From: Oceanospirillaceae bacterium
Lineage (GTDB): Bacteria > Pseudomonadota > Gammaproteobacteria > Pseudomonadales > Oceanobacteraceae
DNA length: 64,000 nt
Assembly: GCA_002724925.1 (NCBI GenBank)
Contig: PBQA01000027.1
Span: forward strand, 155,315-219,314
Direction of reading: 5' to 3'
Shown: in pieces, positions 6,774 to 14,246 of the stretch
Layout of the letters: each line of letters starts with the position of its first letter
Position numbering within the stretch: the first letter of the stretch is position 1
The notes under the pieces: model-generated
Database searches by the model: none
What the model saw: only the letters and a program-made list of their open reading frames with translations
What the model was told of the DNA's origin: nothing
Position numbers and translations under genes: made by a program

Positions 6774-7468
6774 CTCGTCGCTGTAAATGCGGATGCGGAG
6801 AAGCTCTGCCGCCAGCAAGTAAGTCAGAGAGCATTCCGCACAAGAAGAAATTCCATTCGTTCGAGTGCATGAACCGCTATGCAGAAGAGCACCTGCAGGC
6901 GGAACGTGAGCGCCTGCGTCAGGGATTGGACTGCTACGTCAAGCGAGTGCAGAAGCAGGAGCGCAGGAAAAAAGAGCGTGAGGCGCGCAAGAAGAAGGTT
7001 GAGCACCGCGACAATGACGTAAGCCACCAGTTAAAACTCACCCAGGACGTGTTTAACCGCTGGATCAAGCTGGAGCGATACAAAGAGCTGCTGGACGCTG
7101 GTGATATTCCCCAGTGCATTAGTTGTAGCAAAGTGGCGCAACATCATGCCCTGGGCGAGTTCTGCTGTGGTCACCTGAAAACTGTCGGAGCGCATGAAGA
7201 ATTACGATTCAACACTCTGAATGTTGAATTCCAGTGCAATCGGTACTGCAACGAGGGATTGTCCGGCAACCTGTCCGGGAATAAAAACACTCAGGGCTAT
7301 TTAGAGGGCCTTAAAAGTCGCCGGGGCGAAGCTGAGTTTGCTCGCCGCATGAAATACCTGGAACGGAATCACCCAAATTTCACACGGGACGCGAAACAAC
7401 TCAAAGTCGTGCGTCGCTGGTGTGCTGCACGGACTCGACAACTCGAAAAGGAGCTGTGCATTGACTAA
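6770..7468 (+). CDS. ninG: NinG (Rap-like) recombination endonuclease
   Basis: The GTG at 6770, preceded by GGGGAGG and overlapping the ninB stop, gives 232 residues. Features of NinG: N-terminal CKCGCGE zinc-binding motif, long basic coiled coil (QERRKKEREARKKK), CISCSK, then the HNH-like core with CCGHLKT and FQCNRYCNEGLSGNLSGNK. The lambda homologue is a Holliday junction/D-loop nuclease. The 3' end holds a site matching host CRISPR spacer 25. Confidence 0.88.
   Translation: MTRRCKCGCGEALPPASKSESIPHKKKFHSFECMNRYAEEHLQAERERLRQGLDCYVKRVQKQERRKKEREARKKKVEHRDNDVSHQLKLTQDVFNRWIKLERYKELLDAGDIPQCISCSKVAQHHALGEFCCGHLKTVGAHEELRFNTLNVEFQCNRYCNEGLSGNLSGNKNTQGYLEGLKSRRGEAEFARRMKYLERNHPNFTRDAKQLKVVRRWCAARTRQLEKELCID
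7374..7405 (+). other. Protospacer matching host CRISPR spacer 25
   Basis: 29 of 32 bases match the spacer at 60399-60430. The 5' flanking bases 7372-7373 are CC, the type I-F PAM, on the expected side. Mismatches are at spacer positions 2, 5 and 11; all three are third codon positions of ninG and leave Pro, Asn and Thr unchanged. Positions 2 and 5 lie in the PAM-proximal seed. Confidence 0.92.
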
Positions 7469-8192
7469 TCTGACGCGAAATCTGCCAAAGCCTCTGACCA
7501 CTCGCAACCTGTGGCATTGGATTTATTTCTACGGCTCTGATTCATCGCTGGCAGGAGCAGTGGAGACTGCCAAGCTGGGTATTAAGCAGAATCAATCATC
7601 CGCGGTATCCGGCGATTGGAAAAAGACCAAGGTCACGAATCCCGACTTCGGTGGATTCAGTAGTAACCTGAATCAGATATGGTGCGATCAGCAAAAGATG
7701 CAGATACGTTCTGACCTAAACCGAAAACTGAAACACCACGAACGCGCCTTCGGCAACATCATGTATATGCCCGACTTTCAGGCGACTGAGCTGGAGTTCA
7801 AGCAAGCGCAGAATCATCTGTATCGAGTGTGCCAGAAGAAAATGAAAGACCAGTTTCCGAACATGCCAGTAGAACGGCAGGCCGCGCTTCTGGATCTGAT
7901 TTACTGCGCGCTCTGCCATTACCGGGAAGCCGTCAGTCCAGCGATTGAAGGCGGAACAGTCAGAAGCCTCTCGCTGAATACCAGTCAGGTTCAGGAGCTG
8001 GGGCGATTAATGGCAACCGGTCGCGGAAATCGAATCGAGACGCGGAACTGGTCACGCCAGTGGGCTCCGCTGTGGAATCTCATTATGGATGAAATCAAAA
8101 CGATAGATAACCTGTGCCTGGCTCCGATTGAGGCGTGGCTGGAGCGGTACTGGGAAAACGTCAGAAACGAACGTAATCGGGAGGCTGTATGA
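7461..8192 (+). CDS. Phage protein after ninG, possible late regulator by position
   Basis: A 243-residue product. The TTG at 7461 has AAGGAG eight to ten bases upstream and overlaps the ninG stop, so it is preferred over the ATG at 7422 lying deep in ninG. Helical and basic with scattered cysteines (YRVCQKKM, YCALCHYREA). It occupies the slot of antiterminator Q in lambdoid phages and a pR'-tR'-like element follows at 10,215, but I see no sequence similarity to Q. Two host spacers (26 and 50) match this gene. Confidence 0.7.
   Translation: MTNLTRNLPKPLTTRNLWHWIYFYGSDSSLAGAVETAKLGIKQNQSSAVSGDWKKTKVTNPDFGGFSSNLNQIWCDQQKMQIRSDLNRKLKHHERAFGNIMYMPDFQATELEFKQAQNHLYRVCQKKMKDQFPNMPVERQAALLDLIYCALCHYREAVSPAIEGGTVRSLSLNTSQVQELGRLMATGRGNRIETRNWSRQWAPLWNLIMDEIKTIDNLCLAPIEAWLERYWENVRNERNREAV
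7738..7769 (+). other. Protospacer matching host CRISPR spacer 50
   Basis: 28 of 32 bases match the spacer at 61899-61930, with a CC PAM at 7736-7737. Mismatches at positions 5, 8, 11 and 20 are all synonymous third-position changes in the HERAFGNIMYM stretch. Positions 5 and 8 are in the seed. Confidence 0.92.
8019..8050 (+). other. Protospacer matching host CRISPR spacer 26
   Basis: 28 of 32 bases match the spacer at 60459-60490, with a CC PAM at 8017-8018. Mismatches at 7, 9, 15 and 27; the first two fall in one codon (GGA here, TGC in the spacer, Gly versus Cys), the others are synonymous arginine codons. Position 7 is in the seed. Confidence 0.92.
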
Positions 8193-8440
8193 ATAACGCA
8201 ATGAAAACTCTGGCTGAAATGCTGGATGTTGAGCACTCGACCATGCCGCGCGAAGCTCTGGCGGAGAAAGTCTGCGAAGAGGCTATAGACGAACTGGTAA
8301 GAATCAATCGAATGCTGGCGCAGTGTGCGCGTGACATTGATTCATCAAGGTCTGCATTTAATCAGCTTGAGGAAAACACACTGGCATTGAAAGCGTCTGT
8401 GAACGGTATTTTCGATAAATTCGTATTGAGGGTGGATTAG
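8189..8440 (+). CDS. Small early protein of unknown function
   Basis: 83 residues, mostly helical and acidic, start overlapping the preceding stop (ATGA). One base separates nothing from the next gene: its stop is directly followed by the next ATG. No family recognised. Confidence 0.55.
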   Translation: MNNAMKTLAEMLDVEHSTMPREALAEKVCEEAIDELVRINRMLAQCARDIDSSRSAFNQLEENTLALKASVNGIFDKFVLRVD

Positions 8441-8701
8441 ATGGTAAGTCCAGAACAGAGAAACCCAAACCTCTTTCCTGTCGATGAGGAATCGACCCGT
8501 GAGGTCAATCGGATTCTGGATGTAATTCTAGAGGCTGAAGATAAAAAGCCAAATGCGGTTCTGTATGTTGGCCGGAAGCAATACTACGCCCTGAAGACTG
8601 TGAACTATGCCGGTCGGATGAGTCCATTGATAGACGATAAGTTTCATGGTTGGCCAGTGGTTCGAGTGGATAAAGAAGATTGGTTGAGGTTCGCGGAATG
8701 A
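8441..8701 (+). CDS. Small early protein of unknown function
   Basis: 86 residues; the sequence NAVLYVGRKQYYALKTVNYA and FHGWPVVRVDKEDWLRFAE has a beta-rich pattern seen in small phage proteins that resemble capsid-fold or DNA-mimic fragments, but no family can be named. Its end overlaps the next start (ATGAGTGA). Confidence 0.5.
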   Translation: MVSPEQRNPNLFPVDEESTREVNRILDVILEAEDKKPNAVLYVGRKQYYALKTVNYAGRMSPLIDDKFHGWPVVRVDKEDWLRFAE

Positions 8702-8955
8702 GTGACGACAAGCTATTTATTCTCGCTGGCGAGCTGAAACAGGCACAAGAGCTGGCCAAGGAGCTGGATCTCAGACGCAGTGAATGGACGTTTCTCAATA
8801 CCCCGCTAAAGCTGAGAGGGGTAGAGCGTGGACGGAAGTTCATCACAACAGGCGACTGGTGGCACCTGAAGCATTACACCTGGATTAAGCAACAAATAAA
8901 GGCAAAGGGAATGGTTCAGGTTTTCGCGGAAGACTTGGAGAAGCAGGATGATTAG
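8698..8955 (+). CDS. Small early protein of unknown function
   Basis: 85 residues, helical and basic, from ATG 8698, which overlaps the upstream stop. The longer frame from 8680 would only add residues inside the previous gene. No domain recognised. Confidence 0.5.
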   Translation: MSDDKLFILAGELKQAQELAKELDLRRSEWTFLNTPLKLRGVERGRKFITTGDWWHLKHYTWIKQQIKAKGMVQVFAEDLEKQDD

Positions 8956-9181
8956 TCTAACAAATGAAGAACGTGAGCTGGCTGAACACGTATTGGCTGA
9001 TCGAAAGCCGTTTGATTTGGGTGAGACGACTACGGTCTTCTTTTGCAATGCTGATCGTGACAGCCGGGTGTTTGATTGCGGTCCGGCCAAGGTTGACACC
9101 TGTCCATCTGACTACGGAATAGAGTTTATTTCTGTTCGTAGCGGATGTTCATTGGTGTGGCAGCCGTACAGGCGGGTGTAG
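8948..9181 (+). CDS. Small early protein of unknown function
   Basis: 77 residues with three or four cysteines (FFCNAD, DCGPAKVDTC, SGCSLVW), overlapping the preceding gene by eight bases. Possible metal-binding or disulfide fold; not recognised. Confidence 0.45.
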   Translation: MISLTNEERELAEHVLADRKPFDLGETTTVFFCNADRDSRVFDCGPAKVDTCPSDYGIEFISVRSGCSLVWQPYRRV

Positions 9182-9244
9182 CTCAGCGAGCACCGGCTTG
9201 TCCGGTGACTGGGTTTGCTATTAACTAGTCGAAAGGAGTAATCA

Positions 9245-9523
9245 ATGTATAGCTGTAATTCTGGCTGCGGTGGCACGGTAAGAGTGTGTGGCTGCAAGTG
9301 GTGTCCTGACTGCTATCCCCGCTTCAGTATGGGCTATGCCTGCAAAGAAAAAGCGTTTGTTGTAGTGGCTGGTAAATATGACGAATTTGAAGGCGAGCAG
9401 ATTGAAAACTTCAAATATAGCTCTGAACCAATGCTGCTTGAAGATGCAGAGAAGGATTTGGAGCGAGTTAAAGGCTACCCGTTTGCCAGGATTGAATATC
9501 AGTCGCCAGTCAATGGCGAATAA
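9245..9523 (+). CDS. Cysteine-rich small protein, probable zinc-binding
   Basis: 92 residues with a dense N-terminal cysteine cluster (SCNSGCGGTVRVCGCKWCPDCY) suited to binding zinc, followed by a mixed alpha/beta tail. AAAGGAG stands six bases before the ATG. The 63 bases upstream hold a small hairpin (9191-9207). Role unknown; the position near ssb suggests early function. Confidence 0.55.
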   Translation: MYSCNSGCGGTVRVCGCKWCPDCYPRFSMGYACKEKAFVVVAGKYDEFEGEQIENFKYSSEPMLLEDAEKDLERVKGYPFARIEYQSPVNGE

Positions 9524-9562
9524 CAAAGAGGACGCGGGCTCCGTCCCGCGCTCTGAGGTGTT

Positions 9563-9584
9563 ATGTACGGTATAATTCGTACAT
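9563..9584 (+). promoter_or_regulatory. Palindromic operator over a TATAAT box upstream of ssb
   Basis: Perfect 7-bp inverted repeat, ATGTACG (9563-9569) and CGTACAT (9578-9584), centred on GTATAATT, which contains an exact -10 hexamer at 9571-9576. No good -35 is present, as expected for an activated or tightly repressed promoter. A second hairpin (GCGGG/CCCGC, around 9533-9549) lies just upstream. Likely regulates ssb. Confidence 0.6.
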
Positions 9585-9634
9585 GGCAATAACCGTCCTG
9601 GCAGAGCTGGGACAAATACGAAAGGTGAGTAGAA

Positions 9635-10174
9635 ATGGCACGTTCAGTAAATAAAGTAACTTTGATCGGCACTCTCGGTCGCGACCCGGAAGTGCGCTAC
9701 ATGCCGAATGGCAATGCAGTAGCGAATATCAGTCTGGCTACGGACGAGAGCTATAACGATAAGCAGACCGGGCAGAAGGTAGAGCAGACTGAGTGGCACA
9801 GACTAACTGTATACGGACGTCTGGCTGAGATCTGCCAGCAGTACCTGAAGAAAGGCTCGCGTGCATACTTCGAAGGCAAGCTGCGTACTCGAGAGTGGGA
9901 GAAGGACGGCATTAAGCGCTACACCACTGAGATCATCTGTAATGAAATGATGATGCTGGATAGTCGTCAGTCGAGTGATCAGGGTGGTTATCAACAGCAA
10001 GGCGCACAAATGGCGCAGCCTCAGCAAGCGTCAGCACCTCAACAGCAGGGAGGGTATCAAAACCCTCAGTATCAGCAACCACAGCAAGGTTCGGCGCCTC
10101 AGCAAGCTCCAGCGCAGCAGATGCCAGCGCCGTCGAATCAGTTCGATGACTTTGATGACGACATTCCGTTCTAA
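9635..10174 (+). CDS. ssb: Single-stranded DNA-binding protein
   Basis: A 179-residue SSB. OB-fold residues 1-110 ([57 protein letters not shown]), a Gln/Pro/Gly-rich linker, and the acidic tip DDFDDDIPF that recruits replication and repair partners. It coats ssDNA and would work with NinB. The C-terminal tip is complete, so it can interact with host proteins. Confidence 0.95.
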   Translation: MARSVNKVTLIGTLGRDPEVRYMPNGNAVANISLATDESYNDKQTGQKVEQTEWHRLTVYGRLAEICQQYLKKGSRAYFEGKLRTREWEKDGIKRYTTEIICNEMMMLDSRQSSDQGGYQQQGAQMAQPQQASAPQQQGGYQNPQYQQPQQGSAPQQAPAQQMPAPSNQFDDFDDDIPF

Positions 10175-10214
10175 CACCAACCGCCCCTGAATCAACATCC
10201 AGCGTTGATAATTG

Positions 10215-10243
10215 TTGACACTCCTGCGCAGCTAGGGTACAAA
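10215..10243 (+). promoter_or_regulatory. Strong sigma-70 promoter, pR'-like
   Basis: Exact -35 TTGACA (10215-10220), 17-bp spacer, -10 TACAAA (10238-10243). Transcription would start near 10250 and meet an intrinsic terminator within about 55 bases, just before the lysis and morphogenesis genes. This is the arrangement of lambda pR'-tR', where Q protein allows readthrough. Confidence 0.75.
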
Positions 10244-10275
10244 ATCAGTAAATTGGTCGTCAGTGACCTTAAAGC

Positions 10276-10308
10276 AGCCCGGCAGTTAAATCTGACCCGG
10301 GCTTTTTT
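10276..10308 (+). terminator. Intrinsic terminator, tR'-like
   Basis: AGCCCGG (10276-10282) pairs with CCGGGCT (10297-10303), followed by six T. It would end a leader RNA of roughly 50-60 nt from the promoter just upstream, and it separates early from late genes. Confidence 0.8.
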
Positions 10309-10327
10309 GCGTCTGGGATTTTTAATC

Positions 10328-10573
10328 ATGCTTGAAAACGTCGACATGAACATACTGATCGCGGTGGTCGGACTGTTCGCAACTTTTGCTGTGCAGCTGA
10401 TCGGGCTTGGTAAAATCTACGGCATGATCTCGTCTAAGTTGTCAGTGCACGATGAGCAGCATATCCGACATCAGACGCGGCTTGATGAGCATGCGTCAAT
10501 CATCAGTCAACATGATCGAGACATTGCCGTGCTGACTGATCGACAGGTTCGGGGGGACGGTACAAATGGCTGA
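10328..10573 (+). CDS. Small membrane protein with coiled coil, holin- or spanin-like
   Basis: 81 residues from ATG 10328, after the terminator. One transmembrane segment (NILIAVVGLFATFAVQLIGL) near the N-terminus, then a charged helical tail (HDEQHIRHQTRLDEHASIIS). First gene after the late promoter, so a lysis or membrane role is plausible but not shown. The upstream in-frame region overlaps the promoter and terminator and is excluded. Confidence 0.6.
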   Translation: MLENVDMNILIAVVGLFATFAVQLIGLGKIYGMISSKLSVHDEQHIRHQTRLDEHASIISQHDRDIAVLTDRQVRGDGTNG

Positions 10574-10862
10574 CATTACAAAATCAATCACGCGGATGGA
10601 CGTTTCTGGCGTGGAGAATATTCCGGTCATTGATTCCGTGTCGTTGCACACTGTTCACATTAAAGGCTCGACTGGCGACGTTACCGTCACCGTCGTCCCG
10701 AAAGGTTTCGACATTGCAGACGCTCGCAATCCTGGCGCAGACGGCGAAAACGTCATTGCTGAAAACGGCATGATTCAGATCGATGCTGGCTCTCTCGCAT
10801 TTATTGTTCTGACGCCAACGAATACCGGCGCAGAATACTCAGTGAGTGTGAGCAGTCAGTGA
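10566..10862 (+). CDS. Small phage structural-type protein
   Basis: 98 residues, beta-rich (VHIKGSTGDVTVTVVPKGFD; QIDAGSLAFIVLTPTNTGAE), resembling small virion decoration or fibre-associated domains. Overlaps both neighbours by a few bases. No family named. Confidence 0.5.
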   Translation: MADITKSITRMDVSGVENIPVIDSVSLHTVHIKGSTGDVTVTVVPKGFDIADARNPGADGENVIAENGMIQIDAGSLAFIVLTPTNTGAEYSVSVSSQ

Positions 10863-12238
10863 TTAAGGCTCAAGGCGGCATTCGCAAAAGCGGCGTCATG
10901 TCACCCTGGCGTAATCCGCTTGACCCGGGAGATCGGTTCTATCGTCGAGTACTGACGCGCGCGATTATGAACTTCAACGGTACGCAGTATGCTACGTTGA
11001 GTGAGAGGATCTCCTTATCTGGCCCGTATAAGATTGAGTTTATTGGTACTTGGCCACAGTCTTCGGCAGGTGGTTACTGGTTGGCAAATAACGACGAGGA
11101 TAGTGGAAATAACCGGTTAGTAGTCAATTCGGGTAGAGACATTTTTGGTGCTGGGTTTACAGGGCAGCAGGTCTCATTCAACTACCAAGACCCTAAGCTG
11201 CATCGGTTCACTCTCGTCAGGGATACGAGTAACACAGTGACATTCTCTGTTGATGGTGTAGTAGAGGCTACAACTACAAGTGCGCTGGATTTTGAATTTA
11301 ACAGTGTGGGGGATCAATTCGGCGGCCCTACAGGGGTAGGTATCTACTCAGGAGTTTTACTGAGTTTTCTTGTAGAGGATTCTGGCGAGCTAGTTACTGA
11401 CCTCAGATTCGACGAACCCGATACTAGCTATCAGCGGAATTATTCTCAGCCGGTGGGTGTTGAAATAGCCTCTGGTCAGCCGTCAGTTATTAGCTCCAGT
11501 TGGACTAGCCTTGGTGGCGGAGCTTATGAGGTATCTGCCGTTGACTATCATAGTTTACTCTGGTCTGGAGGAGAGGCAGGCAAGACCTATCTAGTCTCAT
11601 GTTACCAGTATGATATTGCAGGTGGAGGGCTGACACCGTCGGGTGCTGGACTACCAGATGACTGGGCGTTTGGCACACAAGATAGGATTCGTCGGTGGCT
11701 GGTCACGTTGGGTTCGGATGGTTATATAGGTTTTAAAACTAGTAATAACGGAGCCTATAAAATAAAAGACATCTCAATCAAAGAATGGTCAGGCGCAATT
11801 CTCGAAAGCACTTTACCCGGTGATTGGGAAGAAATTTCTAAGAAGTCTGGAGATGATTTCTGGTTGGGTTCAAATTTAATAAACGGTTGGGATGTCAATG
11901 TCGCAGGTGTTGGCTGGAGTTTTATCGACAACATCCTTTCATATAGCGGAACATCCGGGCCTAGTTACGCTGACTCCACACCACCTGGCGATATTATTTC
12001 AGGAAATAAATACCTACTAACTCTGCATGTGGACAATTTCGTAAGAGGCACGTTAGTCGTGTATTTTAGGGGCGCTATTGTATACAACAGTGTAATTAGC
12101 GACGGCCAACTTGAAATAACAGGAACTTCAGGAACTAGCACTGCTGTAGGTCTACGACTTAATGCAGGTGATGCAGAATTTGAAATTTTATCTGCAAAAC
12201 TTCATCGCAAACTCCAATACGCAGAGGGCGCGCTATGA
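10859..12238 (+). CDS. Fibre-like protein with a LamG/concanavalin-type domain
   Basis: A 459-residue protein with GTG start. Residues about 35-150 (FNGTQYATLSERISLSGPYK, KLHRFTLVRDTSNTVTFSVD) have the pattern of a laminin-G/concanavalin-like lectin domain; the rest contains repeated beta-sandwich-like stretches (KTYLVSCYQYDIAGGG; NKYLLTLHVDNFVRGTLVVY). Such proteins often act as receptor-binding or carbohydrate-binding virion parts. The lower GC content here suggests it is a mosaic, recently exchanged gene. Exact virion role is inferred. Confidence 0.55.
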   Translation: MIKAQGGIRKSGVMSPWRNPLDPGDRFYRRVLTRAIMNFNGTQYATLSERISLSGPYKIEFIGTWPQSSAGGYWLANNDEDSGNNRLVVNSGRDIFGAGFTGQQVSFNYQDPKLHRFTLVRDTSNTVTFSVDGVVEATTTSALDFEFNSVGDQFGGPTGVGIYSGVLLSFLVEDSGELVTDLRFDEPDTSYQRNYSQPVGVEIASGQPSVISSSWTSLGGGAYEVSAVDYHSLLWSGGEAGKTYLVSCYQYDIAGGGLTPSGAGLPDDWAFGTQDRIRRWLVTLGSDGYIGFKTSNNGAYKIKDISIKEWSGAILESTLPGDWEEISKKSGDDFWLGSNLINGWDVNVAGVGWSFIDNILSYSGTSGPSYADSTPPGDIISGNKYLLTLHVDNFVRGTLVVYFRGAIVYNSVISDGQLEITGTSGTSTAVGLRLNAGDAEFEILSAKLHRKLQYAEGAL

Positions 12239-12609
12239 GTCTGAGTAATGCTGCCGATCTGCCCGACCATCAAATGGTTTCTGTGGTTATACCGGGCATT
12301 CACTCCGACTATGCGAACCACTCGCCGCTATCTGTGCTCGATGTCACTCAGGGCGGGCAGGCGTTTGAGATTCACATCTATCGCGGAAAGCTGTTTCACG
12401 ATGATGATGGTGAGTCGTTTACTCCGCTGGGCTACCTTACGCTGCAAGAGTATTTCACGCTGCGATCAATGCTTGCGTACACCGATGAAAACGGTGTTGA
12501 GCATGAGCGTACTTTACCGATGGAGTGGAGCGAAATTGACGCGATGATTGAGGCCATGCGCGCAGAGTCTGCGCAGGAACAACCGGGAAACGATCAGGAG
12601 GTAGTATGA
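12235..12609 (+). CDS. Phage protein of unknown function
   Basis: 124 residues, overlapping the fibre-like gene by ATGA and followed by a gene that overlaps its own stop. Acidic C-terminus. The middle segment (LTLQEYFTLRSMLAYTDENG) is seen in similar small proteins of marine phages; no function known. Confidence 0.5.
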   Translation: MSLSNAADLPDHQMVSVVIPGIHSDYANHSPLSVLDVTQGGQAFEIHIYRGKLFHDDDGESFTPLGYLTLQEYFTLRSMLAYTDENGVEHERTLPMEWSEIDAMIEAMRAESAQEQPGNDQEVV

Positions 12610-12944
12610 CTGAGCGAAATTCGTACATTTACAACGTGCTGCTCTCCGTTGATCAGCTGGGCAATACTATATTCGGCGGCAATCCTGACTCGACTATTTC
12701 GGCTCGCACTGGTTATTTCGCTGCGCGCGGATCTGAGCGTTTCTGGGTTATTCAGGAGCGCGTAATAAACTATGCGTTCAAGCCGGTCGATGGTTCCAAC
12801 CACTGCCGTGAGGCTTGGCAGGCAGACAAAAACGAAACCATGTACGAGGCTGGACCTGTTGCCAAGATTGCGATGGCGTTGACTGTGCTGCCTCTGTGTT
12901 TGGTGATCGGCACGGCTCTGCGAATTTACAAGGCGTTCGCATGA
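12606..12944 (+). CDS. Small protein with C-terminal membrane segment
   Basis: 112 residues. The N-terminal part (LGNTIFGGNPDSTISARTGY, DGSNHCREAW) belongs to a conserved small phage protein found beside endolysins; residues about 85-105 (IAMALTVLPLCLVIGTALRI) form one membrane helix. Lies directly before the endolysin, so it may belong to the lysis cassette. Confidence 0.6.
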   Translation: MTERNSYIYNVLLSVDQLGNTIFGGNPDSTISARTGYFAARGSERFWVIQERVINYAFKPVDGSNHCREAWQADKNETMYEAGPVAKIAMALTVLPLCLVIGTALRIYKAFA

Positions 12945-13414
12945 AGCAAATTATTGACTGGTCTGACATTGAATACTTCAGCCCGGGCGAGTTTCCCGCG
13001 GGTGTTTTGGAAAAGATAGAGCCTGGCTTTATCTATGCGCTGGAGTTCTTCCGTGTTCAGTTGGGCTGCATTGTTAATCCGTCGCCGCTGGTCGGTGGCT
13101 GGATTCGCGAGGGTGGCAGCGAGACGAGCCGTCACTATATCGGCAATGGCCGCAAATCAGACGCTGGTGACGTGTTCTGCGACTGCGATCCATTCCATGC
13201 GCTGATCGTTGCAATTCGTTGCGGATTTACAGGTATCGGATTGTATTTCGATACGAAGTACGACGGCAAACCTCACTGGATGCTGCATCTGGATAAGCGG
13301 CCAACGTCAAACGGGAATCCTGTTATCTGGGTTCGCGACAAGAGCGGCAAATACACAACTATCTCACCGCGTCCGAATATGGATGTGGTCAATTTCCTGA
13401 AAGGGGCGATGTAA
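12941..13414 (+). CDS. M15-type peptidase endolysin
   Basis: 157 residues from ATG 12941, overlapping the previous stop. The SRHY ... KSDAGDVF pair supplies the zinc-ligand His and Asp of the M15 D-Ala-D-Ala carboxypeptidase/endopeptidase fold, and HWMLHLD supplies the final histidine. Expected to cut the peptide cross-links of peptidoglycan. It lacks a signal peptide and so needs a holin. Holin-like and spanin-like genes follow. Confidence 0.75.
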   Translation: MKQIIDWSDIEYFSPGEFPAGVLEKIEPGFIYALEFFRVQLGCIVNPSPLVGGWIREGGSETSRHYIGNGRKSDAGDVFCDCDPFHALIVAIRCGFTGIGLYFDTKYDGKPHWMLHLDKRPTSNGNPVIWVRDKSGKYTTISPRPNMDVVNFLKGAM

Positions 13415-13451
13415 GTCGCTCTGATTTCTAACTGACCGAAAGGTATTAACG

Positions 13452-13793
13452 ATGAAATTTATTACTGCAGTGTTTTTAACGCTGGGGCTGCTCTTTGCTC
13501 CGGCTCTGGTATTTGCGGCCGAGGCTGCTGTTATTGATACGGATGCGGCGGCCATGGTGGTCGGCCTCTGGTCTGTTCTTAATCCGGTAGAAAAGGCGCT
13601 GGCGGTATTGTTCCTGTTGAGTCCTGTTGCGTCGTTGATCGTGTCGCTAACGCCTACTCCGAGTGATAACCGCATTATCGGTAAGCTGTATAAGGTGATC
13701 GATTACTTGGCGCTTAACTTCCTGTTTGCGAAGCAGAAGCCGAACGACCCGTTCAAAATTGACAGTCGCGGCATCAGTAAGGCGCTGAAGTAG
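13452..13793 (+). CDS. Membrane protein, holin candidate
   Basis: 113 residues: N-terminal signal-like or membrane segment (MKFITAVFLTLGLLFAPALV), second hydrophobic stretch (ALAVLFLLSPVASLIVSL), basic C-terminal tail. GAAAGG precedes the ATG. Position between endolysin and spanin-like genes fits a holin, but no holin family is recognised. Confidence 0.6.
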   Translation: MKFITAVFLTLGLLFAPALVFAAEAAVIDTDAAAMVVGLWSVLNPVEKALAVLFLLSPVASLIVSLTPTPSDNRIIGKLYKVIDYLALNFLFAKQKPNDPFKIDSRGISKALK

Positions 13794-14056
13794 TGCGCGG
13801 CTTTTCCACGTTACTGAAGTTGATCAGTGCCGCGCTCGGTTTTTTCCGGGCGTCTGAAGCGCAGAAAAAAGAGCAGGAGTACCGTGACGATGTTGAAGAA
13901 ATCAATGCTGATCCTGTTGGTCAGTGGAATATGCGCTTTCTCCGTGGCCGGGTGCGCGACGATGAAGGAGGCGACGGATCTGATCTGTCAGGACGAGCGG
14001 ACAACGGAACTGGCAGCGTGCATTCCGCCGATTCCGGCGCTTCCGGGCGCGACTGA
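13793..14056 (+). CDS. Rz-like (inner-membrane) spanin candidate
   Basis: 87 residues, GTG start overlapping the preceding stop. Hydrophobic N-terminal anchor (FSTLLKLISAALGFF) then a charged helix (ASEAQKKEQEYRDDVEEINA). The 3' half overlaps the lipoprotein gene in another frame, as in nested Rz/Rz1 pairs. Shorter than usual Rz; similar short forms occur in other phages. Confidence 0.55.
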   Translation: MRGFSTLLKLISAALGFFRASEAQKKEQEYRDDVEEINADPVGQWNMRFLRGRVRDDEGGDGSDLSGRADNGTGSVHSADSGASGRD

Positions 14057-14171
14057 GGATCAGCAGGGCAATGCTCAGGTATTGCTCGTAGAAAGAGATA
14101 TGCGTGACCTCCTGATATATTTCAGGAGCGTAGAGCATTGTCGCGAAGTAGCTCAGGGTGTCGGGCCCTGA
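13890..14171 (+). CDS. Rz1-like lipoprotein (outer-membrane spanin)
   Basis: 93 residues from ATG 13890. A lipoprotein signal with lipobox SVAGC (LVSGICAFSVAGC), proline-containing mature part (CIPPIPALPG). It begins inside the previous gene in another frame. Together with the upstream product it would bridge and fuse the envelope membranes at lysis. A terminator follows at 14205. Confidence 0.7.
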   Translation: MLKKSMLILLVSGICAFSVAGCATMKEATDLICQDERTTELAACIPPIPALPGATEDQQGNAQVLLVERDMRDLLIYFRSVEHCREVAQGVGP

Positions 14172-14204
14172 CAGCTGGCGAGCGACGTTTATTCAAAGAA
14201 ACTG

Positions 14205-14228
14205 AAGCCCCGTTCGTCGGGGCTTTGT
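14205..14228 (+). terminator. Intrinsic terminator after lysis genes
   Basis: AAGCCCC (14205-14211) pairs with GGGGCTT (14219-14225), followed by T-rich sequence. It sits between lysis and packaging genes and would need readthrough for late transcription, in line with antitermination control. Confidence 0.75.
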
Positions 14229-14246
14229 TTTATAGGTGTGGTGAGT

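Noticed and set aside
7461..8192. Annotation as antiterminator Q
   Set aside because: Position fits, but no sequence feature of lambda or 21/82 Q was found. Left as unknown.
9172..9235. tRNA-like start (acceptor-like GCGGGTG and GCTC...GAGC arm)
   Set aside because: No T-arm, no matching 3' acceptor strand, and the anticodon-like stem has a five-base loop. Treated as a chance hairpin.
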